DNA of 64,000 bases from WS-9 sp036274595. Its GTDB lineage: Bacteria > Eisenbacteria > RBG-16-71-46 > SZUA-252. A model generated the notes under the pieces. It searched no databases. It saw only the letters and a program-made list of their open reading frames with translations, and was not told where the DNA came from. Both the position numbers and the translations under genes were made by a program. The stretch lies in the NCBI GenBank assembly GCA_036274595.1, contig DASUFL010000021.1, positions 1 through 64,000 on the forward strand, read 5' to 3'. Positions within the stretch are counted from its first letter, which is position 1; each line of letters starts with the position of its first letter. Positions 1 through 8,645 of the stretch are shown one piece after another.

Positions 1-486
1 GAGCGACCGAAGGCTCTTCACCTCGGTGTAGGGCCCGAAATACCTGGCCCCATCCTTCTCCACCTTGCGCACGACCGTGAGCCGCGGGAACGGCTCCTGC
101 CACGACACCCGCAGATACGGGTACCGCTTGTCATCCTTCAGCCGGACGTTGAACGGCGGCTGGCGCTCCCGGACGAGCGTGGCTTCGAGGAGCAGCGCGT
201 CGATCTCGGAGTCCACCGCGATGTACTCCACCGCCTGCGTCCGCCGCGTGAGGACGACCTGCCTGGGACCGAGCGCCTCCGGGTCCTGGAAGTGAGACCG
301 CACGCGCGCGTCCAGCCGTTTCGCCTTCCCGACGTAGAGGAGCTGCCCGTTCCGGTCGCGGAACAGGTAGACCCCGGGCTGAGCGGGGAGAGCGGCGATC
401 GCCTGCTTCAGGTCCGCCTTGGCTACATCGTCGGGGGGATCAGGGGGGAGAGCGTCGCCGCGGCGTTTCGGGAGTCGCGGTGCCAT
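1..486 (-). CDS. uvrC: UvrABC excinuclease subunit C, N-terminal part (cut by window edge)
   Basis: UvrC makes the dual incisions of nucleotide excision repair in the cytoplasm. Only the first 162 residues lie in the window and the frame is open to base 1. The GIY-YIG nuclease fold is clear: GVYLF (residues 38-42), YVGKAKRL (51-58), LLLEATLVRERQPPFN, then KDDKRYPYLR. An N-terminal extension of about 28 Pro/Arg-rich residues precedes the domain. The start is the ATG at 486. No Shine-Dalgarno sequence is visible, and a -10 box lies 7 nt upstream, so the message may be leaderless. It is divergent from rpsT. UvrA is encoded separately at the other end of the window. The identification is firm; the C-terminal half is not visible. 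Confidence 0.93.
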   Translation of the reverse strand, partial: MAPRLPKRRGDALPPDPPDDVAKADLKQAIAALPAQPGVYLFRDRNGQLLYVGKAKRLDARVRSHFQDPEALGPRQVVLTRRTQAVEYIAVDSEIDALLLEATLVRERQPPFNVRLKDDKRYPYLRVSWQEPFPRLTVVRKVEKDGARYFGPYTEVKSLRSL

Positions 487-493
487 TCGGGCG

Positions 494-521
494 AGTATAA
501 CACGCCCGCCTCGCTTGACAG
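494..521 (-). promoter_or_regulatory. Candidate uvrC promoter, leaderless arrangement
   Basis: On the minus strand CTGTCA (516-521), a 16-nt spacer and TATACT (494-499) resemble a sigma-70 site. Only 7 nt separate the -10 box from the uvrC ATG, so transcription would begin at or next to the start codon. The -35 overlaps the -35 of the divergent rpsT promoter. Confidence 0.5.
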
Positions 522-543
522 GACGCCGGAACTCCCGTAGAGT
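515..543 (+). promoter_or_regulatory. rpsT promoter
   Basis: TTGACA at 515-520, a 17-nt spacer and TAGAGT at 538-543 form a near-consensus sigma-70-type promoter. Transcription would start near 550, giving a leader of about 40 nt that carries the GGAGGAG ribosome binding site (579-585) of rpsT. Confidence 0.7.
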
Positions 544-589
544 CGCGCACTTCGCACGCTCGAGCTGTCACCCGTTCCGGAGGAGCTGA

Positions 590-856
590 ATGCCGCATCA
601 CAAGTCGGCGGTCAAGCGTATGCGCACGGCCAAGCGGTCGGCCGCGAAGAACGCTTCCGTCAAGTCGGAGATCAAGACGTTTCTCAAGAAGATGCAGGAA
701 ACCCCTGGGGACAAGGAACTTGCGCGCATGACGACGTCCCGGCTGGACCGGGCGGTCCGGAAGGGCGTGATCCCCAAGGCGGTTGCCAATCGTAGGAAGT
801 CGCGGCTCGCGAAGATGGCGAATCGCGCCGCAGCGAAGACTACGAAAGCTTCGTAA
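590..856 (+). CDS. rpsT: Small ribosomal subunit protein bS20
   Basis: bS20 is a primary 16S rRNA-binding protein of the 30S subunit. The 88-residue product has the usual family length and composition: Lys/Arg/Ala-rich helices, the N-terminal HHKSAVKR and a C-terminal NRRKSRLAK segment. GGAGGAG lies 4 nt before the ATG, and a sigma-70-like promoter is 46 nt upstream. It is the only plus-strand gene in the first 15 kb. Its last 17 bases overlap the convergent proS 3' end, with no terminator visible between them. Confidence 0.96.
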   Translation: MPHHKSAVKRMRTAKRSAAKNASVKSEIKTFLKKMQETPGDKELARMTTSRLDRAVRKGVIPKAVANRRKSRLAKMANRAAAKTTKAS

Positions 857-2558
857 GGTCGTCCCGGACGCGCCGCGCCACGGCGTCGGCCGCGTCCTGG
901 ACGGGCAGCTTCTCGACGACGCCCGTCCTCCGGTCCCGAAGCTCGACGATCCCTTCCTTCAGCCCCTTCTCCCCCACCGTCACGCGGAGCGGAATGCCGA
1001 GCAGGTCGGCGTCCTTGAACTTCGCCCCCGGCCGCTCGTCGCGATCGTCGTGGAGGACCTCGATCCCGCGCTCCTGTAGCGACGCGTAGAGCTGATCCGC
1101 GGCGCCGCGCGTCGTGTCGTCCTTCACGTTCACAGCCACGATGTGGACCTGGTAGGGCGCGATCGAGATCGGCCAGATCATCCCGTTCTCGTCGTGGAGC
1201 TGCTCGATGACCGCGGCCACGGTGCGCGTGACGCCGATGCCGTAGGTCCCCATGACGATCGTCCGCTCCACGCCTTCCGGATCGAGGAAGGTCGCCTTCA
1301 TCGGCTCCGAGTAGCGGAGCCCGAGCTTGAAGATGTGCCCCACCTCGATGCCCCGCGTCACCCGCATCACGTCGCCGCAGCGCGGGCACTTGTCGCCCTG
1401 GCGCGCGGTCGAGAGATCCGCCTGCGTGCCGCCCGTGAGGTCCCGGCCGAAGCGGACGTTGGTGAGATGGACGTCGAGCTTGTTGCCGCCGGTCACGTAG
1501 TTGCGGCCGTCTCCGAGGGACGCGTCGTAGAGCGTGCGGACCTTGGACTCGAGACCGACCGGCCCCGTGAACCCCAGCGGACCGCCCGTGACCGTTTCGA
1601 TCTCGGGGGCGGTCGCAAGGCGGACCGGAACGCCGCCGAGCGCGCGGGCGAGCTTGGCTTCGTTGAGCTCGCGATCTCCCGGCACGACGGCGAGTACTGG
1701 CTCGTCGCCGGCAAGGAACACGAGGGTCTTGAGGAGGCGGTCAGACGTGACGTGGAGAAACTCGGCCACCTCCTCGACGCTCTTCTTCCCCGGCGTGTCT
1801 TTCGGCGTGAGATCTTGGGCCGCTTCGGCCGCATGCTCCGGCACGGCGTACTTGGCGCTCTCCTCCGACGCGGCGTAGCCGCAGGCCGAGGAGAACACCA
1901 TCGACTCGCCCGAATCGGCCGTGACCATGAACTCGTGGTTCACATCCCCGCCGATCGCTCCCGAGTCCGCCTCCACCACGACGAACTCGAGCCCGCACCG
2001 GCGGAACACGGCCGAGTACGCCTGGTGCATGCGCTCGTAGCCCTGCCCGAGCGACGCCTCGTCCACGTGGAAGCTGTACCCGTCCTTCATCATGAACTCC
2101 CGCGCGCGCATGACGCCGAAGCGCGGCCGGATCTCGTCCCGAAACTTGGTCTGGATCTGGTAGAGGTTGAGCGGCAGGTCGCGATACGAGCGAACGTGAT
2201 TCCGCACGAGGTCCGTGATCGCCTCCTCGTGCGTCGGCCCCAGCGCGAAGTCCCGCTGGTGGCGATCCCGCTCCCGGAAGAGCTCCGGCCCGTACTTGTC
2301 CCAGCGCCCCGATTCCTTCCAGAGCTCCGCCGGCATGAGGATCGGGAGCAGGAGCTCCTGGCACCCCGCGCGGTCCATCTCCTCGCGCACGATGCGCGCG
2401 ACCTTGGACGTGACGCGCCAGCCGAGCGGGAGGATGGTGTAGATCCCCGCCGCGAGCTTCCGCAGCATGCCGCCCCGGACCATCAGCTTGTGGCTGACGA
2501 GCTCCGCATCGGCCGGATCTTCTTTGAGCGTGGGTATGAATGCCCGCGTGTAGCGCAT
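840..2558 (-). CDS. proS: Prolyl-tRNA synthetase (bacterial type, with editing domain)
   Basis: Class II aminoacyl-tRNA synthetase that charges tRNA-Pro. The 572 residues match the usual bacterial (E. coli-like) form. Motif 2 is at about 139-155 (FRDEIRPRFGVMRAREF) and motif 3 at about 440-447 (GIGVTRTV). Between them lies the INS editing domain (about 225-400), followed by an anticodon-binding domain from about 470. A CPRCG knuckle occurs at 391-395. It is the last gene of a long minus-strand run, 12 nt after the creatininase-family gene. A TGC-extended -10 box sits 9 nt before the ATG, so it may also have its own promoter. Confidence 0.97.
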   Translation of the reverse strand: MRYTRAFIPTLKEDPADAELVSHKLMVRGGMLRKLAAGIYTILPLGWRVTSKVARIVREEMDRAGCQELLLPILMPAELWKESGRWDKYGPELFRERDRHQRDFALGPTHEEAITDLVRNHVRSYRDLPLNLYQIQTKFRDEIRPRFGVMRAREFMMKDGYSFHVDEASLGQGYERMHQAYSAVFRRCGLEFVVVEADSGAIGGDVNHEFMVTADSGESMVFSSACGYAASEESAKYAVPEHAAEAAQDLTPKDTPGKKSVEEVAEFLHVTSDRLLKTLVFLAGDEPVLAVVPGDRELNEAKLARALGGVPVRLATAPEIETVTGGPLGFTGPVGLESKVRTLYDASLGDGRNYVTGGNKLDVHLTNVRFGRDLTGGTQADLSTARQGDKCPRCGDVMRVTRGIEVGHIFKLGLRYSEPMKATFLDPEGVERTIVMGTYGIGVTRTVAAVIEQLHDENGMIWPISIAPYQVHIVAVNVKDDTTRGAADQLYASLQERGIEVLHDDRDERPGAKFKDADLLGIPLRVTVGEKGLKEGIVELRDRRTGVVEKLPVQDAADAVARRVRDDLTKLS

Positions 2559-2567
2559 GAGCGCGGG

Positions 2568-2576
2568 AGTCTAGCA
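2568..2576 (-). promoter_or_regulatory. Candidate extended -10 promoter for proS
   Basis: TGC followed by TAGACT (minus strand) overlaps the TAG stop of the upstream gene and ends 9 nt before the proS ATG. The -35 region is poor (TATTCC). It resembles the TGC-TAnnnT elements upstream of uvrA, gcvT, sppA and the HU gene. A transcript from here would be nearly leaderless. Confidence 0.35.
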
Positions 2577-3392
2577 GTTCCCGGCGCGGCGGAATACCCC
2601 GGCAACCATGTCGGCCATCGCGATCAGGAGCCGCTGCCCCGAAGCCGGCGTGGCGCCTCGCGCGTCCCCCATGATGCCGTTCGGAGCGATCGAACCCATG
2701 CCATCGCGCATCAGCCGCGCCACGACCTCCTCGCTCAGCGGCCCCTGGAACCCTGCTTCCGCGAGGTCGGGGCGAACGAGGTCGGGGTGAAGCTTCTGCA
2801 TGATAGAGGTCTCGGCCACGTCGGCATGGCCGCCCACTCGATCGCCCAGCTCGAGCTCGGCGTCCGTCTCACGGCGCCATAGCTCCACCACGGCCATGAG
2901 ATCGGTGTAGCAGGCCACGGATACCGGCGCTGCCGCCTTCCGTAGACGATCCTCCATCGCGGCGAGCGGCCCGAAGTTTCCTCCATGCGTCGGGACGATG
3001 AGGATTCGCCGGAAGCCATGGCGGGCCAGGCTCGTCACGTGATCGAGTACGAGCGACTCGAAGGTTTCCTGGCGGAGGGAAAGCGTCCCGGCGAAGGCCA
3101 GATGATGATCCGAGCACCCCACTCGAATCGTGGGAGCGACGAGGGTTCGACCCAGGCGACGGGCGATCTCCAGCGCGAGCGCGGTCCCGATCTCGGCATC
3201 GGTGAACAGCGGCAGGTGGGGTCCATGCTGCTCCACCGCGCCGCAGGCGATCAGTACGGTCGTCCAGCCGTCGTCGATCCTGGCGCGGACTTCAGGGGAT
3301 CGGAGCCGCTCCAGCCGAATCTCCAGATCGGACTCCGCGGTCAGGGGGTATCCCCAAGAGCTGCGGCAGCCTTCGGGTCGAAGACCGACCAT
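2571..3392 (-). CDS. Creatininase-family amidohydrolase
   Basis: This metal-dependent amidase family includes creatininase, formamidopyrimidine-type amidohydrolases and MftE. The product is up to 273 residues. Metal-binding signatures are visible: GAVEQHGPHLPLFTD near residues 51-65, CSDHHLAF near 93-100, THGGNFGPL near 134-142, and HADVAETS in the second half. The substrate cannot be told from sequence. The start is uncertain. The ATG at 3392 overlaps the upstream gene by 52 nt and has no Shine-Dalgarno sequence. A CTG at 3344, overlapping that gene's TGA and 6 nt after GGGGA, would give 257 residues and fits the family start better. It lies between dapB and proS in the long minus-strand run. 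Confidence 0.82.
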   Translation of the reverse strand: MVGLRPEGCRSSWGYPLTAESDLEIRLERLRSPEVRARIDDGWTTVLIACGAVEQHGPHLPLFTDAEIGTALALEIARRLGRTLVAPTIRVGCSDHHLAFAGTLSLRQETFESLVLDHVTSLARHGFRRILIVPTHGGNFGPLAAMEDRLRKAAAPVSVACYTDLMAVVELWRRETDAELELGDRVGGHADVAETSIMQKLHPDLVRPDLAEAGFQGPLSEEVVARLMRDGMGSIAPNGIMGDARGATPASGQRLLIAMADMVAGVFRRAGNC

Positions 3393-3943
3393 TCGATCGC
3401 GCCTTCGAACGGGGCGGGGTCCACGCCGTTGCCGAACACGCCTTCGCGGTGATAGACGAATCCATCCTTCGTGATCCAGAAGTCGTCCGGGGCGAGATCG
3501 CTACCGTCCATCCCGTCTCCGGTGGGATTGCCCCACACGAAGAAGTCGGTCACGGTTCCATTGGAATCGAACACGAGTCCAGGGAGGTCATCCCTCCCCG
3601 CCGTGGTGTTCAAGCTATCCCAGGTCGTGCCGTCCCAGACGAGGTGGAACCGGTGGATGCTCGGGCTCGTGATTCCACCACCTGACGGTGGAATGATGCT
3701 GCGATCGAACGAGAAGCTTCCGCTGGCGCTCACGCCACTGTTCACCGTATCCCCGGCTGCGCCTGTCACAGTGAAGTTCACCGTCACCTGCGTGGAGTCG
3801 ATGACATGCGTGGTATCGGGCGGAGCCGGCTTCATCGAGGGGTCGTCCCCCTCGCAGCCGAATGCGAGGAGCGCGAGCAGGAGAAGGCTTCCCGAGACAA
3901 CCCACATGGCGTCACTCTTAAAGCGGCGGCAAGATCGGCTCAT
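3341..3943 (-). CDS. Hypothetical lipoprotein
   Basis: I recognise no family. The product has 200 residues from the ATG at 3943, which overlaps the dapB stop (ATGA). A second ATG at 3907 with AAGAG upstream is also possible. A basic N-terminus, a hydrophobic stretch and a Cys in LAFGC near residue 30 indicate a lipoprotein signal, although Phe at -2 is unusual. The mature part is Thr/Ser/Gly/Asp-rich, consistent with a beta-rich extracytoplasmic domain, and has no Cys beyond the lipobox. Its place between dapB and the creatininase gene gives no functional clue. Confidence 0.6.
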   Translation of the reverse strand: MSRSCRRFKSDAMWVVSGSLLLLALLAFGCEGDDPSMKPAPPDTTHVIDSTQVTVNFTVTGAAGDTVNSGVSASGSFSFDRSIIPPSGGGITSPSIHRFHLVWDGTTWDSLNTTAGRDDLPGLVFDSNGTVTDFFVWGNPTGDGMDGSDLAPDDFWITKDGFVYHREGVFGNGVDPAPFEGAIEWSVFDPKAAAALGDTP

Positions 3944-4695
3944 TGGGCCTGCAGCATGTGATCCATGGTGTACCGGCCGGGCGCTCGGCCGTGGATGAAT
4001 CGAGCTGCACGCAGCGCACCGCGGGCGAAGACACCGCGGTCCGTGACCGTGTGGACGATCTCGATCGTCTCTCCGGCGCCGCCGAGGATCACGCGGTGCG
4101 TGCCGGGAACCGTGCCGGAGCGGATGGACTGGATGCGGATCTCGGCGCCTTCCTGTCCCACGGCACCCACGTCGCCAAGCACCCGGGCCAGCGTGATGGC
4201 GGTGCCGCTCGGCGCGTCCTTCTTCCCAGCGTGGTGGTGCTCGACGATGTCAGCCGTATAGGTGCGGATGACGTGCCGCGGGAGCGCGCGCAACAGGGTT
4301 TCGACGAGGGCGTTGCCCAGGGAGAGGTTCGACGCGCGGAACACGGGCACTCGCGTCGCGAGCGTCTCGAGCATCCGGTCGGACTCAGCCGACAGCCCCG
4401 TCGTCCCGCAAACGAGCGCGCGCGGCCAGAGCGCGAGCGTCTTCAGGAGGTCGTGAGTCCCGGCCGCGAGGCTGAAGTCGATCACCACGAGATCCGCCGG
4501 AAACTCCTCGCGCCGCCGCCTCGTCGTCAATTCCTCGGGCGTGAGCCACAGGGGCCCCGGCGCCGGGCCGGGCGCAGGCTCCCGCGGAGCCACGCATGCG
4601 AGAAGCTTCACGTCCGGGAACTCCGGCAGGCAGTCGCGCACCGCGCGGCCCATGCGTCCGGTGGCGCCGTGGAGGAGGATCGGGACTTCGGCCAT
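3940..4695 (-). CDS. dapB: 4-hydroxy-tetrahydrodipicolinate reductase
   Basis: DapB performs the NAD(P)H-dependent reduction in lysine/diaminopimelate synthesis. The 251 residues are slightly short for the family. The dinucleotide-binding GATGRMG is at 10-16, CGTTG at 96-100, and the catalytic motif with EHHH and KKDAPSGT at 152-165. It starts 6 nt after the dapA stop, and its own stop overlaps the next gene (ATGA). dapA and dapB catalyse consecutive steps, so the pairing supports both calls. Confidence 0.95.
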   Translation of the reverse strand: MAEVPILLHGATGRMGRAVRDCLPEFPDVKLLACVAPREPAPGPAPGPLWLTPEELTTRRRREEFPADLVVIDFSLAAGTHDLLKTLALWPRALVCGTTGLSAESDRMLETLATRVPVFRASNLSLGNALVETLLRALPRHVIRTYTADIVEHHHAGKKDAPSGTAITLARVLGDVGAVGQEGAEIRIQSIRSGTVPGTHRVILGGAGETIEIVHTVTDRGVFARGALRAARFIHGRAPGRYTMDHMLQAQ

Positions 4696-4701
4696 GCGCC
4701 G

Positions 4702-5601
4702 CTACGCGGACTTCCGCGCCGGTTCCGCGAGCCCCACCGCGTCCATCGCGGCTTCGACCGCCTTCCCTGTCTCGGGACGGACGGGCACGAGCGGGAGCCG
4801 GAGCTCGCCCTCGATCAAGCCGAGGCGCGCGAGCGCGTACTTCACGGGCGCGGGGCTGGTCTCGAGGAACAGCGCCTTGAAGAGAGGCGTGAGCTTTCGA
4901 TGCACCTTCTCCGCCTCGCCGATCCGCCCCGCATGGAAGTGGCGCTCCAGCTCGACGAGCTCGGCGGGCACGAGGTGCCCGGCCACGGACACCAGGCCGC
5001 GGGCGCCGACGGCCAGCAGCGCCAGGTACAGCGAGTCGTCCCCGGAGAGCACGGTGATGTCGCACCTCGCGCGGATGGCGCTCGTCTGGTCGACCGAGCC
5101 GCTCGCTTCCTTGATCGCCGCGATGCGTGGATGTTCCGCGAGCTTGGCCACCGTCTCGGGGGCGATCGAGGAGCCCGTGCGCGCGGGCACGTTGTACAGG
5201 ACCATCGGCCGGTCGATCGCGGCGGCCACCGCGCGGTAATGAGCGATGAGCCCTTCCTGCGTTGGGCGGACCGAATAGGGTGTGATCACCATCACCGCGT
5301 CCGCGCCGAGCTGGATCGCTTCCTTGGAGAACTCGATCGTCTCATCCGTGTTGGCGGTGCCGGTCCCCGCGATCACAGCGGCCTTACCGCGCGCAGCCTC
5401 CACCACAGCGCGAATCAGCCTGGAGCGCTCCTCGCGCGTGAGCGAGGTCGCCTCGCCCGTGCAGCCGCACGGATAGATCGCGCGCACGCCGCGCTCGATC
5501 AGGCGCTCGGCGAGCTTCGCGGCCGCGTCCGTGTCGACAGCGCCCTTCCGATACGGCGTGACGAGCGCCACGCCGAGACCTTCGAAGATGGAATCCTTCA
5601 T
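4702..5601 (-). CDS. dapA: 4-hydroxy-tetrahydrodipicolinate synthase (DapA family) with altered relay residues
   Basis: DapA condenses pyruvate with aspartate semialdehyde through a Schiff base. The 299-residue product is a typical class I aldolase barrel. The Schiff-base Lys is K164 (IKEASG), the phenol Tyr is Y136 in YNVPARTG, and the carboxylate-binding Arg is R141. Against the E. coli enzyme, two relay residues differ: GTTGE reads GCTGE (C47 for Thr44), and PYYN reads PYSV (S110 for Tyr107). Adjacency to dapB favours the DapA assignment, but another pyruvate-dependent aldolase of this family is possible. It follows the upstream lipoprotein gene with a 1-nt gap. Confidence 0.88.
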   Translation of the reverse strand: MKDSIFEGLGVALVTPYRKGAVDTDAAAKLAERLIERGVRAIYPCGCTGEATSLTREERSRLIRAVVEAARGKAAVIAGTGTANTDETIEFSKEAIQLGADAVMVITPYSVRPTQEGLIAHYRAVAAAIDRPMVLYNVPARTGSSIAPETVAKLAEHPRIAAIKEASGSVDQTSAIRARCDITVLSGDDSLYLALLAVGARGLVSVAGHLVPAELVELERHFHAGRIGEAEKVHRKLTPLFKALFLETSPAPVKYALARLGLIEGELRLPLVPVRPETGKAVEAAMDAVGLAEPARKSA

Positions 5602-5602
5602 G

Positions 5603-6661
5603 TCACTCCCCTCCCTCGGGCGGCGGCGGCGTCTCCTCCACCGTGCCGAACGCGAACTCGAAGGGACCGTACTCCTCTTCGGGCTTGGTCACGATCGGCT
5701 CCTCGCGCGTGATCCAGACCGGCTCCTCGGGACTGTCCGGAGGCGGCAGGCTCGCGGCGCGGAGGCGATAGGTCCCCGCCGACACACGGAGCGTGAATGG
5801 CCCTGGCCCCGTTCGCTCCACCCGGATCACGAGAGACGAATCCTCGGTGTCCTGCGCCTCGATCCGGTACTTCGAGGTCGAATCGCGCGACGCGATCCGC
5901 CCGTTCAGGACGGCCGGGGCGCGCCGGTCGATCGCGACGATGTTGATACTATCCGCTCGCGCTCGCTCCCGCGTCAAGCGGACCGGATCCGGATAGAACG
6001 AGACGAGGTCGGTGCCGGGCTCGATCGAGCCGTTCGTGTTGATGTCGAACCATGCGAGGATCCGGAACCCGCGCCCCACGGGAAGGGCGGTCAGCTCGTA
6101 GACGCCGGCGGTGTCGGTCTCGGTGGCGTAGGACGGAAGGGCGTCCGAGCTGTCGGGATGCTCCCCGAGCGATTCGTCGAAGGCGAGGATGGGAACGCCG
6201 CGCTTCACGAGCGTGTGCGTGCGAAGCACCCCGGAGATCCGCCCACTGTCGAGGCTCCCGCCGGTGCTGAACCGAACCGTGATCGGCCGGCCCATGGGCA
6301 CTCCGCGCTCGTCCCGCGCCTGGCCGCTCACGAGGAGCACGTACGTCGTGCTCTCGGCCAGAGGCTCGTCCCAGGTCACGCGCACGCGCCGGCCGCTCCA
6401 GTCGAGCCTCGGGCGTCCTGGGGGAGGATAGACGCGGATCCCGTCCCGCACGGTCGCGTGGTCCATCGACTCCGAGAACATCAGCTCGACTCCCGCGTCG
6501 CGCGCGACGTGCACGGTGCTGTCCGCGGGGGTCACGGCGATGATCTTCGGAGCGATGGTGTCGAGCGGCCCTCCGGGCGGAAAGACCGACCGCGCGCAGC
6601 CCGCCATGGCCCCCGCGGCGACAGCGCACGCGAGGACGGCGAGGGCGCGGCGGTGGCGCAT
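5603..6661 (-). CDS. Lipoprotein with N-terminal Ig-like (Big_5/SbsA-type) domain
   Basis: The product has 352 residues. A signal peptide ends in the lipobox AMAGC (Cys at about 22). It is followed by an Ig-like domain of the kind found in Big_5 proteins (P.I....P.....V, then FSESMD...V.....V.P) and a region of GRISG- and YELTALP-type strands seen in carboxypeptidase-like/Spy-type beta sandwiches. The C-terminus is Pro/Glu-rich. The ATG overlaps the argF stop (TGATG) and dapA follows after 1 nt. Surface or periplasmic location is inferred; the function is unknown. Confidence 0.7.
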   Translation of the reverse strand: MRHRRALAVLACAVAAGAMAGCARSVFPPGGPLDTIAPKIIAVTPADSTVHVARDAGVELMFSESMDHATVRDGIRVYPPPGRPRLDWSGRRVRVTWDEPLAESTTYVLLVSGQARDERGVPMGRPITVRFSTGGSLDSGRISGVLRTHTLVKRGVPILAFDESLGEHPDSSDALPSYATETDTAGVYELTALPVGRGFRILAWFDINTNGSIEPGTDLVSFYPDPVRLTRERARADSINIVAIDRRAPAVLNGRIASRDSTSKYRIEAQDTEDSSLVIRVERTGPGPFTLRVSAGTYRLRAASLPPPDSPEEPVWITREEPIVTKPEEEYGPFEFAFGTVEETPPPPEGGE

Positions 6662-7707
6662 CAGCGCCCGCGGCGTGAGCGGGCTGCGGCCTTTCGTACG
6701 GGCCTCGCCGGCTTCTTGGCCGCCTTGCGAGTCACCGCGGCTTTCGTGGCGCCCCTCCGGGCGGCGACCTTCGTCCCCGCGGTCCGCTTCCTCGCGGCGC
6801 CGAGCAGCTCGTACAGCACCGCCTTCTGGAGATGGAGCCGGTTCTCCGCCTGATCGAACACCGCCGACTGCGGCCCCTCCATCGCCTCCTCGGTGATCTC
6901 CTCGCCCCGGTGCGCGGGCAGGCAGTGGAGCACCACGGCGCCGCGGCGCGCGCGCCGGATGAGATCCGCGTTGATCTGGAACCCGCGGAAGATCGGGAGT
7001 CGCTTCTCGCGCTCGGTCTCCTGCCCCATGCTCGCCCAGACATCGGTGTAGAGCACGTCCGCGCCGGTGGCCGCGACCGCGGGGTCGTGATGGATCTCGA
7101 CCCTCCCGCGCCCCGACGAGTCGATCTGCTGGACCAGGTTCTGATCGGGCTCGTACCCCTCGGGGCACGCGATACGCACCGTGAGTCCGAAGAGACCGGC
7201 GGCCTCGACCCAGGAGTTGGCCACGTTGTTCCCGTCTCCGACGTAGGTCACGATGAGCCTGTCGGGATCGAGGCCCCGCTCCACCAGCGTGAAGAGGTCG
7301 GCCAGGATCTGGCAGGGATGGAGCCAGTCCGTGAGCCCGTTGATGACCGGCACCGCGGCGTGCCGCGCGAGACCGACGGCGAGCTGATGGTCGAAGGTGC
7401 GGATCATGATCCCGTCGACGTAGCCTGAGAGCACGCGCGCCACGTCCTGCACCGGCTCGCGCGACCCGATCCCGATCTCGCGATCCGTGATGAACACGGA
7501 GCTCCCCCCGAGCTGGGTCATCGCGACCTCGAAGGAGAGGCGCGTCCTGAGGCTCGGCTTGTGGAAGATCAGGGCGAGGGTCCGCTGCGCCAATTCCTGG
7601 TGCCGGCGCCCCGCGCGGAGGTCGGCCTTGAGGCGCGCGGCCACCGCGAACAGGCGGTCGACGTCGGCGCGCGTGAGATCGGCGAACGAGAGAAGGTCCC
7701 GCTTCAT
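6661..7707 (-). CDS. argF: Ornithine carbamoyltransferase with basic C-terminal tail
   Basis: It transfers the carbamoyl group to ornithine in arginine synthesis. The family motifs are present: the carbamoyl-phosphate loop SLRTR at 52-56, HPCQ at 130-133, DGNNVANSW, WASMGQE and HCLPAHRGEE. The enzyme core ends near residue 302, the normal family length. About 46 further residues (303-348) are almost entirely Lys, Arg, Ala, Thr and Pro, like a histone H1 tail. That tail is not part of the fold. The gene is 40 nt downstream of xerC and overlaps the next gene by 1 nt. Confidence 0.95.
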   Translation of the reverse strand: MKRDLLSFADLTRADVDRLFAVAARLKADLRAGRRHQELAQRTLALIFHKPSLRTRLSFEVAMTQLGGSSVFITDREIGIGSREPVQDVARVLSGYVDGIMIRTFDHQLAVGLARHAAVPVINGLTDWLHPCQILADLFTLVERGLDPDRLIVTYVGDGNNVANSWVEAAGLFGLTVRIACPEGYEPDQNLVQQIDSSGRGRVEIHHDPAVAATGADVLYTDVWASMGQETEREKRLPIFRGFQINADLIRRARRGAVVLHCLPAHRGEEITEEAMEGPQSAVFDQAENRLHLQKAVLYELLGAARKRTAGTKVAARRGATKAAVTRKAAKKPARPVRKAAARSRRGR

Positions 7708-7747
7708 GCGTCGGCGCTCCCGGTTGTGGAGGAAATGAGGTCCGGCG

Positions 7748-8645
7748 TCACGCGCGCGGATGCGCCCGCGCGTAGGCCGCCTTGAGGCGGCGCCGGGTCA
7801 CGTGCGTGTAGATCTGCGTCGTGCCGAGATTGCTGTGGCCGAGCAGCTCCTGGACGGCGCGCAGGTCGGCGCCGCGGTCCAGGAGATGCGTGGCGAAGCT
7901 GTGCCGGAGCGCGTGGGCGTGGGTCGGCGCGCTCGGGCCGAGATGGCCGAGGATCGACTCGATGTCCCGTTCGAGGGTTCGGGACGTCACGCCCCGGCCC
8001 GAAGGGCCGGCGAGAAGCGCATCCCCCGCTTCCGGCGTCTTGCCTCGGGCGGTCCAGAATCGCTTCAAGGCATGCAGCGCGCGATCGCTGATCGGGACCA
8101 CGCGCTCCTTGCTACCCTTCCCGAGGACGCGGACGAGGCGGCGGCGCTCGTCCAGCCTGCCGCGCGTGAGCCCTGCCAGCTCGCCCACGCGAAGCCCCGC
8201 GCCATACAGACATTCGGCGGCCGCGAGGCCGCGCAGGCCGCGGACGTCGTCGGCCGGAACCTTCGAAGCCAGCTCATCGAGGAGGGCGTTCAACGAGACC
8301 TCGGGGACCGAGGCGGGAAGCGTGTCGGGGGTCGAGACGCGCGGCATGGCGGTTCGAGCCGCGGTGGTCGAGTGCCCGCGCCGCTCCACATACCGGAGGA
8401 AGGACCGAACGGCCGCCACCGAGCGGGCGAGCGTGCGGGAGGCGATCGGCCGCTTCTTCGCCGTGCGCTCGAGCGAGCGCGCCGCGGCGAACGCGGCGAC
8501 CAGCTCGGGCGTCAGATCTTGCGGAACACGGGGGGCGTGGTCCAGGCGGCCAGTGGCGAATTCAGCAAATCGACGCATCTCCTCGCCGTAGGCCCGCTCC
8601 GTGAGCGGCGAGCAGCGTCGATTCTCTTTCAGATAGCTGAGGAAC

